Positions 27,715 through 37,951 of a DNA stretch of 64,000 nt are shown here, piece after piece. The translations under genes and the position numbers were made by a program. Origin of the DNA: Serratia sp. FDAARGOS_506. Its GTDB lineage: Bacteria > Pseudomonadota > Gammaproteobacteria > Enterobacterales > Enterobacteriaceae. The notes under the pieces are model-generated. The model saw only the letters and a program-made list of their open reading frames with translations, was not told the origin of the DNA and did not search any database. Location: contig NZ_CP033831.1 of assembly GCF_003812745.1 (NCBI RefSeq), positions 4,402,001 to 4,466,000 on the forward strand, read 5' to 3'. How positions within the stretch are numbered: the stretch's first letter is position 1; the number at the start of each line of letters is the position of its first letter.

Positions 27715-29064
27715 ATGATGAAAGATGCTCATAAGGTTGTCTGGACTGAGGGGATGTTTTTGCGCCCTCACCATTTCCAGCAGGCGGAAAACTATCTCGA
27801 AGGCTATATGCGCAACTGGGGCCAGGCCCACAGCGGCTGTTTCTGGGGATTTCTCACCCTGGATCTGGATCAAACGCTGCTGCGCCAGGGCAAGATTGCG
27901 CTCAACGCCGCCAGCGGCATCATGCCGGACGGCACGCCGTTTCGCTTCTCCGGCGCACAGCAGGCGCCCGCGCCGCTGACCATCGCCGAAAACAAGACCG
28001 GCGAAAACGTGGTGCTGGCCCTGCCGACCTACCGTGCGGGGCGTGAAGACGTGATCTTCCAGGAAAGCCCGGAGGCGCTGGCGCGCTATCTGGCTTACGA
28101 GAACGAAGTCGACGATCTCAACGCCGTCTCGGTGGGCAGCGCGGCGCTACAGTTCGGCCGCCTGCGCCTGCGGTTGATGCTGGAGAGCGAGCTCAACGCC
28201 GAATGGACGGCGCTCAGCGTCACTCGCGTGCTGGAAAAGCGCGGCGACAACAGTCTGCGTCTCGATACCGCACAGATCCCGCCGATGCTGAACTGCCAGG
28301 GCAACGCGGTACTGAAAACCTTCATCAACGATCTGCAGGGCCTGTTGCAACAGCGCAGCCAACAGATGAGCCAGCGCCTGCTGCAGCCGGGCCGCGGCGG
28401 CAGTTCCGAAATGGTCGATTTCATGCTGTTGCAGCTGATCAACCGCCATCTCGGTCAGGTCAGCCACGCCTACCACCTCGACCATCTGCACCCGGAGCGT
28501 CTGTTCGCCGATTGGCTGCAGTTCGCCACCGAGCTCGCCAGCTTTTCGGCGCAGCGCACCCCGGAAGGCCGTCTGCCGGTGTATGACCATGACAACCTGG
28601 CGCTGTGCTTCGGCAAGCTGATGCTGTTGCTGCGTCAGGGGCTGTCGGTGGTGCTGGAAGACAACGCCATTCAGCTGACGCTGGTTGAACGTTCCCACGG
28701 ACTGAACGTCGCCACCGTACAGGACGCCAAAATGATGCGCGATTTCGGCTTCGTGCTGGCGGTGCGCGCCGACGTGGCCGCCGAGGTGTTGCTGACCCAT
28801 TTCCCGGCGCAGATGAAGATCGCCCCGGTCACCCGCATCCGCGATCTGGTGCAGCTGCAGCTGCCGGGCATCGGTCTGCGCACCATGCCCGCCGCACCGC
28901 GCCAGATCCCGTATCACGCCGGCTACACCTACTTCGAGCTGGAAAAAGGCGGCGACCTGTGGAAACAGATGGAAAAATCCAGCGCCTTCGCCCTGCACCT
29001 GGCCGGCGAATTCCCGGGGCTGGACATGGAATTTTGGGCGATTCGCAGCCATACGGACCGGTAA
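27715..29064 (+). CDS. tssK: TssK, T6SS baseplate-membrane connector
   Basis: TssK (ImpJ/VasE) forms trimers that join the baseplate to the membrane complex. It has about 449 residues. The family signature is near the start: KVVWTEGMFLRPHHFQQ. A GTG at 27712 and ATGs at 27715 and 27718 are all in frame; one of the ATGs is likely. It lies between tssJ and tssL, 3 bases before the latter. Confidence 0.95.
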   Translation: MMKDAHKVVWTEGMFLRPHHFQQAENYLEGYMRNWGQAHSGCFWGFLTLDLDQTLLRQGKIALNAASGIMPDGTPFRFSGAQQAPAPLTIAENKTGENVVLALPTYRAGREDVIFQESPEALARYLAYENEVDDLNAVSVGSAALQFGRLRLRLMLESELNAEWTALSVTRVLEKRGDNSLRLDTAQIPPMLNCQGNAVLKTFINDLQGLLQQRSQQMSQRLLQPGRGGSSEMVDFMLLQLINRHLGQVSHAYHLDHLHPERLFADWLQFATELASFSAQRTPEGRLPVYDHDNLALCFGKLMLLLRQGLSVVLEDNAIQLTLVERSHGLNVATVQDAKMMRDFGFVLAVRADVAAEVLLTHFPAQMKIAPVTRIRDLVQLQLPGIGLRTMPAAPRQIPYHAGYTYFELEKGGDLWKQMEKSSAFALHLAGEFPGLDMEFWAIRSHTDR

Positions 29065-29067
29065 CCT

Positions 29068-30288
29068 ATGACTCAGGAAAATAGCATGGCGCCGGCAGCC
29101 AACCCGCTGGTGGACGCCGCCAACCCGCTGCTGAACGCCATTTCGCAGATCCGCCAGTCGGCCACGCATGCCAACCCGGCGCAGCTGCGCCAACAGCTGA
29201 TCGACGAAATGCGCCGCTTCGAGATCCGCGGCCAACGCGCCAACCTGCCGTACGAAGTGATCATCGGTGCGCGTTATTGCCTGTGCACCGCGCTGGATGA
29301 AGCGGCGGCGCTGACCCCGTGGGGCAGCAACAGCGTCTGGTCCGGCAGTGGGCTGCTGGTGACCTTCCACAACGAAACCTGGGGCGGCGAGAAGTTTTTC
29401 CAACTGCTGGCCAAGCTGTCGCAAAGCCCGCGCGAGCACATCAATCTGCTGGAGCTGATCAATTATTGCCTGCTGTTGGGCTTTGAAGGCCGCTACCGGG
29501 TAATGGAAAATGGCCGTTCTCAGCTGGAAACCATGAAGCAGCGCCTGCTGCAACTGATCCGTTCGGTGCGCGGCGGCTATGCTCCGCCGCTGTCGCCTCA
29601 TGCATTGGACCTACCGGTACAGCAGAAACTGTGGCGCCCGTTGGTGCCGCTGTGGGCCTGCGTGGCGCTGACCGGCTTCCTGGCTTCGCTGCTGTTCATC
29701 GCCCTCAACTGGCGGCTGGGCGACAACACCAGCCCGGTGCTGGCGGCGATTTACCAAACCAATCTGCCGCAGGTGGCGATCGGTAACCCGGCGCCTGCCG
29801 CGCCGCCGACGTTGAGCCTGAAAAGCTTCCTGCGCAAAGAGATTGCCGAGGGGCTGGTGGTGGTACGCGACGAAGCGCAGCAAAGCGTGGTGATCCTCAA
29901 AGGCGATGGGCTGTTCGACTCCGCCGCCACCACGGTGCGCGCCAACTATATTCCGGTTATCGACCGCATCGCCGCCGCCATGAACGGCGTCAGCGGCAAG
30001 ATCCTGGTCACCGGCTACAGCGACAACGTGCCGATCCGCAGCGCTCGTTTCGCCTCCAACTGGGAGCTGTCGCTGGCGCGCGCCGAAGCGGTCAGCGCTC
30101 GCTTGCAAAAGCACCTCGCCAACCCGCAGCGGGTCAAGGCCGAGGGCCGCGGCGAAAGCAACCCCGTCGCGCCGAACGATAACAAAGTGAACCGCGCGTT
30201 GAACCGCCGGGTAGAAATTACGCTGTTGGTCGCCCCGGAAAATACCCAGGCGGAAATCAACGGCTTGCCGCAAGGAACCGGAAAGTAA
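29068..30288 (+). CDS. tssL: TssL with C-terminal OmpA-like peptidoglycan-binding domain
   Basis: The 406-residue inner-membrane protein has an N-terminal cytoplasmic DotU domain (about 10-185: QLIDEMRRFEIRG, LDEAAALTPWG), one membrane helix at about 193-215 (WACVALTGFLASLLFIALN) and a periplasmic OmpA/MotB-like domain. The latter shows ILVTGYSDNVPI and NWELSLARAEAVS, residues that contact peptidoglycan in this family. This is the extended type of TssL that anchors to the cell wall itself. Its stop overlaps the tssM start by one base. Confidence 0.95.
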   Translation: MTQENSMAPAANPLVDAANPLLNAISQIRQSATHANPAQLRQQLIDEMRRFEIRGQRANLPYEVIIGARYCLCTALDEAAALTPWGSNSVWSGSGLLVTFHNETWGGEKFFQLLAKLSQSPREHINLLELINYCLLLGFEGRYRVMENGRSQLETMKQRLLQLIRSVRGGYAPPLSPHALDLPVQQKLWRPLVPLWACVALTGFLASLLFIALNWRLGDNTSPVLAAIYQTNLPQVAIGNPAPAAPPTLSLKSFLRKEIAEGLVVVRDEAQQSVVILKGDGLFDSAATTVRANYIPVIDRIAAAMNGVSGKILVTGYSDNVPIRSARFASNWELSLARAEAVSARLQKHLANPQRVKAEGRGESNPVAPNDNKVNRALNRRVEITLLVAPENTQAEINGLPQGTGK

Positions 30289-33200
30289 TGCTCAGTACGT
30301 TATTCTCCATCATCACCAGCCGCCTGCTGTGGGGCTTTGTCGGCATCACCGCGCTGGCGTTCATCATCTGGATGATCGGCCCGCTGGTGGCCATCGGTGA
30401 CTATCGCCCGCTGGAGCCGGAACTCAACCGCCAGATCGCCATCGGCGTTATCTACCTGATCTGGTTCCTGTGCCGCCTGATCCCGCGCCTCTATAGCGCC
30501 TGGTTCAACAGCCGTCTGCTAAGCAACCTGCGCGCTGCCGAAACGGTGCCGGCGGAAGACGGCAAGCCGGAAACCAAGCAAGACGAACAGCTCGCGCAGC
30601 GTTTCGACGAAGCGGCGCAGTTGCTGAAGAAAGCACGCTTCGCACCGGGCCAGGATGGCGGCAAATACCGTTGGATGACCCGTTTCAGCCGCCAATACCT
30701 GTACCAACTGCCGTGGTATGTGATCATCGGCGCGCCCGGCGCCGGCAAAACCACCGCGCTGGTCAACTCAGGCCTGCACTTCCCGCTGGCGGATCGCTTC
30801 GGCAAATCCGCGCTGCGCGGCGTGGGCGGCACCCGCAACTGCGACTGGTGGTTTACCAACGACGCCGTGCTGCTCGACACCGCCGGCCGCTACACCACGC
30901 AGGAAAGCCAGCGCGAAGAAGACGCCGGCGAATGGCAAAGCTTCGTCGCACTATTGAAAAAATACCGTACCCGTCAGCCGATCAACGGCGTAATGGTGAC
31001 CATCAGCGTCGCCGATCTGCTGAGCGACAGCGCCGAAGCGCGCGCCGCCCAGGCCAGCGCGCTGCGCAAACGCCTGATCGAACTGCACGAGCAGCTGGGC
31101 ATTCATTTCCCGGTCTATGTACTGGTGACCAAAACCGACCTGCTCAACGGCTTTATGGCCTACTTCGGCAGCTTCGACAAAGCGCAGCGCGACCAGATCT
31201 GGGGGTTCACCTTCCCTTACGAGCGCTCGCGGCAGCCGGACTTCAATCTAAACGCCGCTTTCGAACAACAATACGCCCTGCTGCAACAGCGATTGGACGC
31301 GGCGCTGCCGGATACGCTGCTGATGGAGCACGATGCGCGCCAGCGTGCCGAAAGCTATCTGTTCCCGCAGGAATTCGCCGCGTTGCGCCCGCTGCTCAGC
31401 CAATACCTGGAGCAGGTATTCGCCACCTCCAGTTTTGAAACCCGCTTTACCCCGCGCGGCATCTATTTCACCAGCGGCACGCAGGAAGGTCTGCCGTTCG
31501 ACCGGGTGATGGGCGAGCTGAACCGCTATCTGCAGCTGCCGACGGCAAATTCTGGGGCGCAGGCCAATGCGGCCTGGGACAGCGTAGGCCAGGAAGCGCC
31601 GATCCCGGCGGCCAAAGGCCAAAGCTTCTTCCTGAAAGAGACGCTGGAATCGGTGGTCTTCCAGGAGTCCGGGCTGGCGGGCAGCAACCGCTGGTGGGAA
31701 TACCGCAACCGCGCCCTGCACTGGGCGGGTTACATCGCGCTGGCGGTGATCCTGGCGGTGCTGGCGATGCTCTGGTTCACCAGCTACGGCAACAACAAGG
31801 CCTATCTGGCGGAAGTCGCCGCCAAGGTGCCCGGCGTCGAGCGTCAGGGGCAAAACCTGACGCAGTTGGGCAACGGCGACATGTTCTCGCTGCTGCCGTT
31901 CCTCAACAGCCTGCTGCACCTGCCGGACAGCCAGAACTTTTCGCTGGACGATCCGCCGTTCACCTACCGCATGGGGCTGTTCCGCGGCGATCAGGTGGGC
32001 GACGCCGGTAATGCGCTGTACCAGAAAGCGCTGAAAGAGCTGCTGCTGCCGCAGGTGGCGCAACAGATTGCCACCACGCTGCGTAACGACAACCACGGTG
32101 ATGCGGACTTCAGCTACGAAGCGCTGAAGGCCTACCAGATGCTGTATCTGCCGAAGCAGTACGACGGCAAATTCCTGCGCGCCTGGGTGATGCTCAACCT
32201 GCAGCGTAATCTGCCGCAGGGCAGTACCCAGAAGCAGCTGCAGCAGATCGAATGGCACCTAAGCCAACTGCTGGACGCGCAGATCCAGGCCTCGCCTTAC
32301 GCCAAAGACGAACAGCTGGTGGCGCAAGCGCAGGCCGCCATCAATCGAGCGCCGCTGTCGCAGCGCGTCTATGGCCGCCTCAAACGCCTGCTGCTGAAAC
32401 AGACCGACATCAAGCCGGTCAGCCTGGTCGATTTAGCCGGCCCGCAAACCGAACTGGCGTTCAGCCGCAAAAGTGGCAAACCGGTGACCGACGGCGTACC
32501 GGGCCTGTTCACCTCGCAGGGATATTGGAAGGCGTTCAACGACAACATCGATCCGGTGACCGACACCCTGCGTAAAGAAGACGTGTGGGTGTTGAACAGC
32601 CAGGCGCCGGAACAGAAAAGTGCCGATCTGACCAAGACCATCCGCCAGCTGTACATGCAGGACTTCATCAGCGCCTGGGATGAGCTGCTGGGGGATATCC
32701 AGTTGGCCAACATCGGCAATCTGACCCAGCGCATCAGCAGCGCGCGCCTGCTGTCCGGCAACCCGTCGCCGATGCGCAATCTGCTGGTCAACGTCAGCAA
32801 AAACGTCACCCTGCGCGACGAGAAAAGCGACGCTGATTCCCGTTCGCTGCTGGCCAAAACCGAAGACAAACTGAATCAAAACGCCAACCGCACGCTGGAG
32901 GCGCTGTTCACCAACCGGCCGGCCAACGCCGACGGCGACGTGTCGGTCCAGCCGGAACAGCTGGTTATGGCGCACTTCGCGCCGCTGCTGGAGCTGGCGC
33001 AAAGCCAGGGCGAAGGCAATAAGGCGATCCCGTTCGACAGCGTGCTGAAGCAGGTCGATGAGCTGTACAGCTATCTGACGGCGGTTCAGGGCGCGGCCAA
33101 CAGCGGCATGTCGGCGCCGCCGAGCGACGTCATCCCGCGCCTGCAGGCCGAATCCGGCCGCTTGCCGGTGCCGTTCAAGCAGATGTTGCTGTCGCTGGCG

Positions 33201-33923
33201 ATCGGCGCCAGCAGCGACACCCAGCGCAAAGAGATGGAAAACGTGAAAAAGCGCATCAGCTTCGAGGTCGGCAGCTTCTGCCGCCAGGCGATCGCCGGCC
33301 GTTATCCGCTGGTGGCCCGGGCGCGCCAGGAAGTGACGCCGGACGATTTGGCGCGCATGTTCGCGCCGAACAGCGGGCTGATGGACAGCTTCTTCCGCGA
33401 CAATCTGCAGGGCAAAGTCGACACCACTCGCGCCAACTGGCGCTTTACCCCCGGCGTGGACGGCAAGACGCTGCCTGGCGGCGAAGGCATCCTGCGTTCG
33501 TTCCAGCAGGCGCAGCGCATCCGCGACGCGTTTTTTGCCAACGGCACCGCAACCCCCTCTTACCGCGTCACCGTGCGGCCGGTGCGGATGGATAACGATA
33601 TCCTCAACCTGACGCTGGATATCGACGGCCAGCTGTTCAAATACAGCCACGGCCCACAGGTGCCGCTGGTGGTCAGTTGGCCAGGCACCCGCAATACCAA
33701 CCAGGTGCATTTGCAGCTGGCACTGGCCAACGGCACCACCGCCAGCCTGGTGACCAGCGGGCCATGGGCGCTGAACCGCCTGGTGGATATGGCGCAGTCC
33801 TCGGGCACCGGCGGCCTCGGCCGCCAGGCGACCTTTAATCTCGACGGCCACCGCGTCACGCTGGAATTTACGCCCAATAGCATCCGTAATCCGTTCCAAC
33901 TGCCGGCCTTCTCGTGCCCGTAG
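30288..33923 (+). CDS. tssM: TssM, T6SS inner-membrane core protein
   Basis: TssM (IcmF) has 1211 residues. Two N-terminal membrane helices (about 15-35 and 45-65) are followed by a cytoplasmic GTPase-like domain with an intact Walker A motif (GAPGAGKTT, residues 148-156) and DTAGRY. A third helix (about 478-498) precedes a large periplasmic region ending in the beta-domain that binds TssJ. It is the hub of the TssJLM complex. It continues directly into tagF. Confidence 0.97.
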   Translation: MLSTLFSIITSRLLWGFVGITALAFIIWMIGPLVAIGDYRPLEPELNRQIAIGVIYLIWFLCRLIPRLYSAWFNSRLLSNLRAAETVPAEDGKPETKQDEQLAQRFDEAAQLLKKARFAPGQDGGKYRWMTRFSRQYLYQLPWYVIIGAPGAGKTTALVNSGLHFPLADRFGKSALRGVGGTRNCDWWFTNDAVLLDTAGRYTTQESQREEDAGEWQSFVALLKKYRTRQPINGVMVTISVADLLSDSAEARAAQASALRKRLIELHEQLGIHFPVYVLVTKTDLLNGFMAYFGSFDKAQRDQIWGFTFPYERSRQPDFNLNAAFEQQYALLQQRLDAALPDTLLMEHDARQRAESYLFPQEFAALRPLLSQYLEQVFATSSFETRFTPRGIYFTSGTQEGLPFDRVMGELNRYLQLPTANSGAQANAAWDSVGQEAPIPAAKGQSFFLKETLESVVFQESGLAGSNRWWEYRNRALHWAGYIALAVILAVLAMLWFTSYGNNKAYLAEVAAKVPGVERQGQNLTQLGNGDMFSLLPFLNSLLHLPDSQNFSLDDPPFTYRMGLFRGDQVGDAGNALYQKALKELLLPQVAQQIATTLRNDNHGDADFSYEALKAYQMLYLPKQYDGKFLRAWVMLNLQRNLPQGSTQKQLQQIEWHLSQLLDAQIQASPYAKDEQLVAQAQAAINRAPLSQRVYGRLKRLLLKQTDIKPVSLVDLAGPQTELAFSRKSGKPVTDGVPGLFTSQGYWKAFNDNIDPVTDTLRKEDVWVLNSQAPEQKSADLTKTIRQLYMQDFISAWDELLGDIQLANIGNLTQRISSARLLSGNPSPMRNLLVNVSKNVTLRDEKSDADSRSLLAKTEDKLNQNANRTLEALFTNRPANADGDVSVQPEQLVMAHFAPLLELAQSQGEGNKAIPFDSVLKQVDELYSYLTAVQGAANSGMSAPPSDVIPRLQAESGRLPVPFKQMLLSLAIGASSDTQRKEMENVKKRISFEVGSFCRQAIAGRYPLVARARQEVTPDDLARMFAPNSGLMDSFFRDNLQGKVDTTRANWRFTPGVDGKTLPGGEGILRSFQQAQRIRDAFFANGTATPSYRVTVRPVRMDNDILNLTLDIDGQLFKYSHGPQVPLVVSWPGTRNTNQVHLQLALANGTTASLVTSGPWALNRLVDMAQSSGTGGLGRQATFNLDGHRVTLEFTPNSIRNPFQLPAFSCP

Positions 33924-33941
33924 CCCCGAAAGGACCTGACC

Positions 33942-34661
33942 ATGAGCACTGATTCAAGCGCCCCGACGAGCCTCGGCTGGTACGGCAAACTCCCTTCCGC
34001 CGGCGATTTTCTGCAACGCCGCCTGCCCGAGCCGGTGGTCAATAACTGGGCCCACTGGTTCCATAATGGGCTGGTGAATTTGCAGCGCGATGCGCAGGGG
34101 CCAAACGGCCACCCGTTCAGCAACGCACCGGTGTGGAACTTCGTGATCCCCGCCACGCTCGGCAGCCCGTACGTGCAGATGGGTTGCCTGTTGCCGGCGC
34201 GCGATCGCGTCGGGCGGCGCTACCCGATCTGCGCGCTGCGCCTGTTCAGCCTGCAAGATTGGCGTCCGCAACAGCTGAACATGGCGGCGAGCTGGTACCA
34301 ACAGCTCGGTCATACCCTGCTGAACGGCGTGCGCAACGGTTTCTCCGCCGAACAGATCGACCGCACATTGCAGGCTATTCCTGCGCTGCCCAGCCCACCG
34401 GCGGAGGCGGACTCCGAGATATTGTCGATTATCGGTTTCCAACACCCGGACGTGCCAGGCCTCGGCTGGCAACAGGCCGCCGACTGTTTCGATCCGGCGC
34501 AGTACACCAGCTTCTGGTGGACCAATCAGGCCGACGGACACCCGCTCTACACCCACGTGCACAGCGGCAACCTCACCGTGCAGCTGTTTTCGCTGCTGTT
34601 CGAGCCCAACGGCTGGGCGCGCCCCGGCCGCGGCGGCCAGTACCCGCAAATGTTTGATTAA
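33942..34661 (+). CDS. tagF: TagF, T6SS repressor (DUF2094)
   Basis: This 239-residue protein carries the family signature GWYGKLPSAGDFLQRRLP at the N-terminus and a long ImpM-type domain. TagF represses T6SS assembly post-translationally and is relieved by the PpkA/PppA threonine phosphorylation pathway, whose genes are also in this island (fha, pppA, ppkA). It is followed by tssA with 23 bases between them. Confidence 0.93.
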   Translation: MSTDSSAPTSLGWYGKLPSAGDFLQRRLPEPVVNNWAHWFHNGLVNLQRDAQGPNGHPFSNAPVWNFVIPATLGSPYVQMGCLLPARDRVGRRYPICALRLFSLQDWRPQQLNMAASWYQQLGHTLLNGVRNGFSAEQIDRTLQAIPALPSPPAEADSEILSIIGFQHPDVPGLGWQQAADCFDPAQYTSFWWTNQADGHPLYTHVHSGNLTVQLFSLLFEPNGWARPGRGGQYPQMFD

Positions 34662-34684
34662 CATCGCTCGTTGAAGGAAATTTT

Positions 34685-35716
34685 ATGGCTATCGACACCG
34701 ATACCCTGCTGGCCCCGGTTGACGCGGACAATCCCTGCGGCGACAACCTGGAATATGACGCCGACTTTCTGGCGATGGAACAAGCCGCCACCGGCAAGGC
34801 CGAACAACAATTTGGCAGCACCATCATTCCGGAAGAAGCGCCGGATTGGGTGCAGGTCGAACGCCTCGCAACCTCGCTGCTGGCGCGCACCAAAGATCTG
34901 CGCGTCATGCTGTATCTCACCCGCGCCTGGACCCAGCTGCGCGGTTTATCGGGCTACGCCGACGGGCTGACGCTGATCCACCAGTCGATGGTCCGTTACT
35001 GGGATGCCCTGCAGCCGCCGCTGGAGTTCGACGGCGAGGCCGACCCGCTGTTTCGTATCAATGCGCTGGCCGATCTTGGCGACAAGGCCGCGCTGGCCGC
35101 CAGCGTGCGCGCTGCGCCGCTGCTGAAAAGCGCCGCCGGTGAAATCTCGCTGCGCGATGCCGGCGCCCTGCTCGACGGCAGCAAGCAAGAGTGCCCCAAC
35201 TTTCCCGGTGGCCGCGCGCGGCTGCAGGATGAGTTGGCGCAGCAGGATCGCCCCGAAGGCGCACTGGTGACGCACATCGCCAACACCTTGAGTGCCATCC
35301 GCAGCGAAGTCACCCGCCATCTGGGTGAAAGCGCGCTGCCGGAAATGAGCGCGCTGACCAAGGTATTTTCTCTCGTGGCACTCGCCGGCCAGAACGAGGC
35401 TCCGGCCGCCGCCGAAGCGGACTCACCGGAGGAAACCGCGGCCACGCAGCAACCGGCCGCCGCGCAGAGCGCCACTGCCCCGCTCAACTGGCGCAGCGCA
35501 CAGATCCAGTCGCGCGACGACGCCCAGCTGATGCTGGACAAGGTGAAAAACTATTTTCGTCTTCATGAGCCGAGCCACCCGGCGCCGCTGATGATCGATC
35601 GGGTCCAACGGCTGATTACGCTGGACTTTATGCAGATCGTCCGCGATTTGGCGCCCGATGGGCTTAACCAACTGGAGACCATTCTCGGTCGCCCCGACAA
35701 CGAGGAGAACAGCTAG
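34685..35716 (+). CDS. tssA: TssA, T6SS sheath/baseplate priming protein
   Basis: The 343-residue protein has an ImpA N-terminal domain (about 10-130: VDADNPCGDNLEYDADFL). An Ala/Glu/Pro-rich linker (about 238-262) and a shorter C-terminal domain (VQRLITLDFMQIVRDLAPDG) follow. Length and C-terminus place it with the short TssA group, whose C-terminal ring interacts with the sheath end. GAAGGAA precedes the ATG. Confidence 0.92.
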   Translation: MAIDTDTLLAPVDADNPCGDNLEYDADFLAMEQAATGKAEQQFGSTIIPEEAPDWVQVERLATSLLARTKDLRVMLYLTRAWTQLRGLSGYADGLTLIHQSMVRYWDALQPPLEFDGEADPLFRINALADLGDKAALAASVRAAPLLKSAAGEISLRDAGALLDGSKQECPNFPGGRARLQDELAQQDRPEGALVTHIANTLSAIRSEVTRHLGESALPEMSALTKVFSLVALAGQNEAPAAAEADSPEETAATQQPAAAQSATAPLNWRSAQIQSRDDAQLMLDKVKNYFRLHEPSHPAPLMIDRVQRLITLDFMQIVRDLAPDGLNQLETILGRPDNEENS

Positions 35717-35838
35717 CCGCCGACTTTTGTTCTCTTGACGACACCCGATACCGTCTGCCCCTGCGCAGACCCGAATCAGAACCTGACTCTCCCAGCCGGA
35801 CGAGGCGCGTTCCCAATCGCCATTAGATGGAGTAAATC

Positions 35839-36375
35839 ATGTCAAACTCGAAATCCCGCAGCGGGCAGAAATTCATCGCCCGCAACCGCGCGCCGCGCGT
35901 ACAGATTGAATACGATGTCGAAATTTATGGCGCAGAGCGCAAAATCCAGCTGCCGTTCGTGATGGGCGTGATGGCGGATCTGGTGGGGAAAGCGGTCGAT
36001 CCACAAGCCAGCGTGGAAGAACGCAAGTTCATGGAAATCGACGTCGACAACTTCGACGAGCGTATGAAATCGCTGAAGCCACGCGTCGCTTACCAGGTCG
36101 ACAACACCCTGACCGGGGAAGGTAAGCTAAACATCGATCTGACCTTCGAAAGCATGGAAGACTTCTCCCCCGCCGCTATCGCCCGCAAAGTCGACGCGCT
36201 GGACAACCTGCTGGATGCCCGCACCCAGCTTTCCAACCTGCTTTCCTACATGGACGGTAAGAACGGCGCCGAGGAGCTGATCTCCAAGATCCTGCAAAAC
36301 CCGGCACTGCTGCAATCCCTGACCGACGCGCCGAAACCGGCGGTTAACGATGACAACAACGAGCGTGAGGATTAA
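35839..36375 (+). CDS. tssB: TssB, T6SS small sheath protein
   Basis: TssB (VipA/ImpB) is 178 residues. Family segments RAPRVQIEYDV, LPFVMGVMADL and FMEIDVDNFDERMKSLKPRVAYQVDN are present. It forms the contractile sheath with TssC. A clean GGAG ribosome site lies upstream. The gap of 122 bases from tssA has no recognised feature. tssC follows after 3 bases. Confidence 0.97.
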   Translation: MSNSKSRSGQKFIARNRAPRVQIEYDVEIYGAERKIQLPFVMGVMADLVGKAVDPQASVEERKFMEIDVDNFDERMKSLKPRVAYQVDNTLTGEGKLNIDLTFESMEDFSPAAIARKVDALDNLLDARTQLSNLLSYMDGKNGAEELISKILQNPALLQSLTDAPKPAVNDDNNERED

Positions 36376-36378
36376 TCG

Positions 36379-37884
36379 ATGAGCAACTCGCCTCAGCAAC
36401 AGAATGCGTTGCAGACCACCGAGACTTTTTCCAGCGATGAATTCAGCGCGCTGCTGAACAAAGAGTTCCGGCCGAAGACCGATCAGGCCAAAGAGGCGGT
36501 CGAGAACGCGGTGAAAACCCTGGCGCAACAGGCGCTGGAAAACACCGTCACCGTCTCTTCCGACGCCTACCGCACCATCCAGGCGCTGATCGCGGAAATC
36601 GACGAAAAGCTGTCACAGCAGATCAACCAGATCATTCACCACGACGACTTCCAGAAGCTGGAAGGCGCCTGGCACGGCCTGCATTATCTGGTCAACAACT
36701 CCGAAACCGACGAGATGCTGAAGATCCGCTTTATGAGCATTTCCAAGCAGGAGCTGGGCCGCACGCTGAAACGTTATAAAGGCGTAGGCTGGGACCAGAG
36801 CCCGATCTTCAAGAAAGTGTATGAAGAAGAGTATGGCCAGTTCGGCGGCGAGCCGTTCGGCTGCCTGGTGGGCGACTACTACTTCGATCACAGCCCGCAG
36901 GACGTGGAGCTGCTGGGCGAAATGGCCAAGATCGGCGCCGCCTCGCACTGCCCGTTCATCGCCGGCACCGCGCCGAGCGTAATGCAGATGGAGTCCTGGC
37001 AGGAGCTGTCCAACCCGCGCGATCTGACCAAGATTTTCCAGAACACCGAGTACGCTGCCTGGCGCAGCCTGCGCGAATCGGAAGACGCGCGCTACCTGGG
37101 CCTGGTGATGCCACGCTTCCTGGCGCGCCTGCCGTACGGCATCCGCACCAACCCGGTGGACGAGTTTGACTTCGAAGAAGACACCGACGGCGCGACCCAC
37201 GGCAACTACACCTGGACCAACGCCGCCTACGCCATGGCCGCCAACATCAACCGTTCGTTCAAAGAGTTCGGTTGGTGCACCGCCATTCGCGGTGTGGAGT
37301 CCGGCGGTGCGGTGGAAAACCTGCCGTGCCACACCTTCCCGAGCGACGACGGCGGCGTGGACATGAAGTGCCCGACCGAGATCGCCATCAGCGATCGCCG
37401 CGAAGCCGAGCTGGCCAAAAACGGCTTTATGCCGCTGGTGCACCGCAAAAACTCCGACTTCGCCGCCTTTATCGGCGCGCAGTCGCTGCAGAAGCCGGCG
37501 GAATACTACGACGCCGACGCCTCCGCCAACGCCCAGCTTTCCGCGCGCCTGCCGTACCTGTTCGCCTGCTGCCGCTTCGCGCACTACCTGAAGTGCATCG
37601 TGCGCGACAAAATTGGCTCCTTCCGCGAGCGCGACGACATGGAACGCTGGCTGAACGACTGGATCATGAACTACGTGGACGGCGATCCGGCCAACTCCTC
37701 GCAGGAAACCAAGTCGCGCAAACCGCTGGCCGCGGCGGAAGTGCAGGTGGAAGAGATCGAAGACAACCCGGGCTATTACAGCGCCAAGTTCTTCCTGCGC
37801 CCGCACTACCAGCTGGAAGGCCTGACCGTCTCCCTGCGCCTGGTGTCGAAGCTACCGTCGCTGAAGCAAAACGACGCGTCCTGA
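36379..37884 (+). CDS. tssC: TssC, T6SS large sheath protein
   Basis: TssC (VipB/ImpC) is 501 residues, the standard length. Conserved stretches include KLEGAWHGLHYLV, NPRDLTKIFQNTEY and FAHYLKCIVRDKIGSF. It polymerises with TssB around the Hcp tube and is disassembled by ClpV after contraction. It is followed by the first effector/immunity block. Confidence 0.98.
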   Translation: MSNSPQQQNALQTTETFSSDEFSALLNKEFRPKTDQAKEAVENAVKTLAQQALENTVTVSSDAYRTIQALIAEIDEKLSQQINQIIHHDDFQKLEGAWHGLHYLVNNSETDEMLKIRFMSISKQELGRTLKRYKGVGWDQSPIFKKVYEEEYGQFGGEPFGCLVGDYYFDHSPQDVELLGEMAKIGAASHCPFIAGTAPSVMQMESWQELSNPRDLTKIFQNTEYAAWRSLRESEDARYLGLVMPRFLARLPYGIRTNPVDEFDFEEDTDGATHGNYTWTNAAYAMAANINRSFKEFGWCTAIRGVESGGAVENLPCHTFPSDDGGVDMKCPTEIAISDRREAELAKNGFMPLVHRKNSDFAAFIGAQSLQKPAEYYDADASANAQLSARLPYLFACCRFAHYLKCIVRDKIGSFRERDDMERWLNDWIMNYVDGDPANSSQETKSRKPLAAAEVQVEEIEDNPGYYSAKFFLRPHYQLEGLTVSLRLVSKLPSLKQNDAS

Positions 37885-37951
37885 TGGACTGAAGTCAGGC
37901 CGCGGTCACGCGGCCTGGCTGATACATCAACCTCATCACAGGGAAAGAAAG

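Noticed and set aside
31248-33899. Long minus-strand open frames over tssM (and similar ones over tssF, tssG, clpV and vgrG)
   Set aside because: Antisense to well-recognised proteins; low-complexity His/Gln/Arg-rich products, no ribosome sites.
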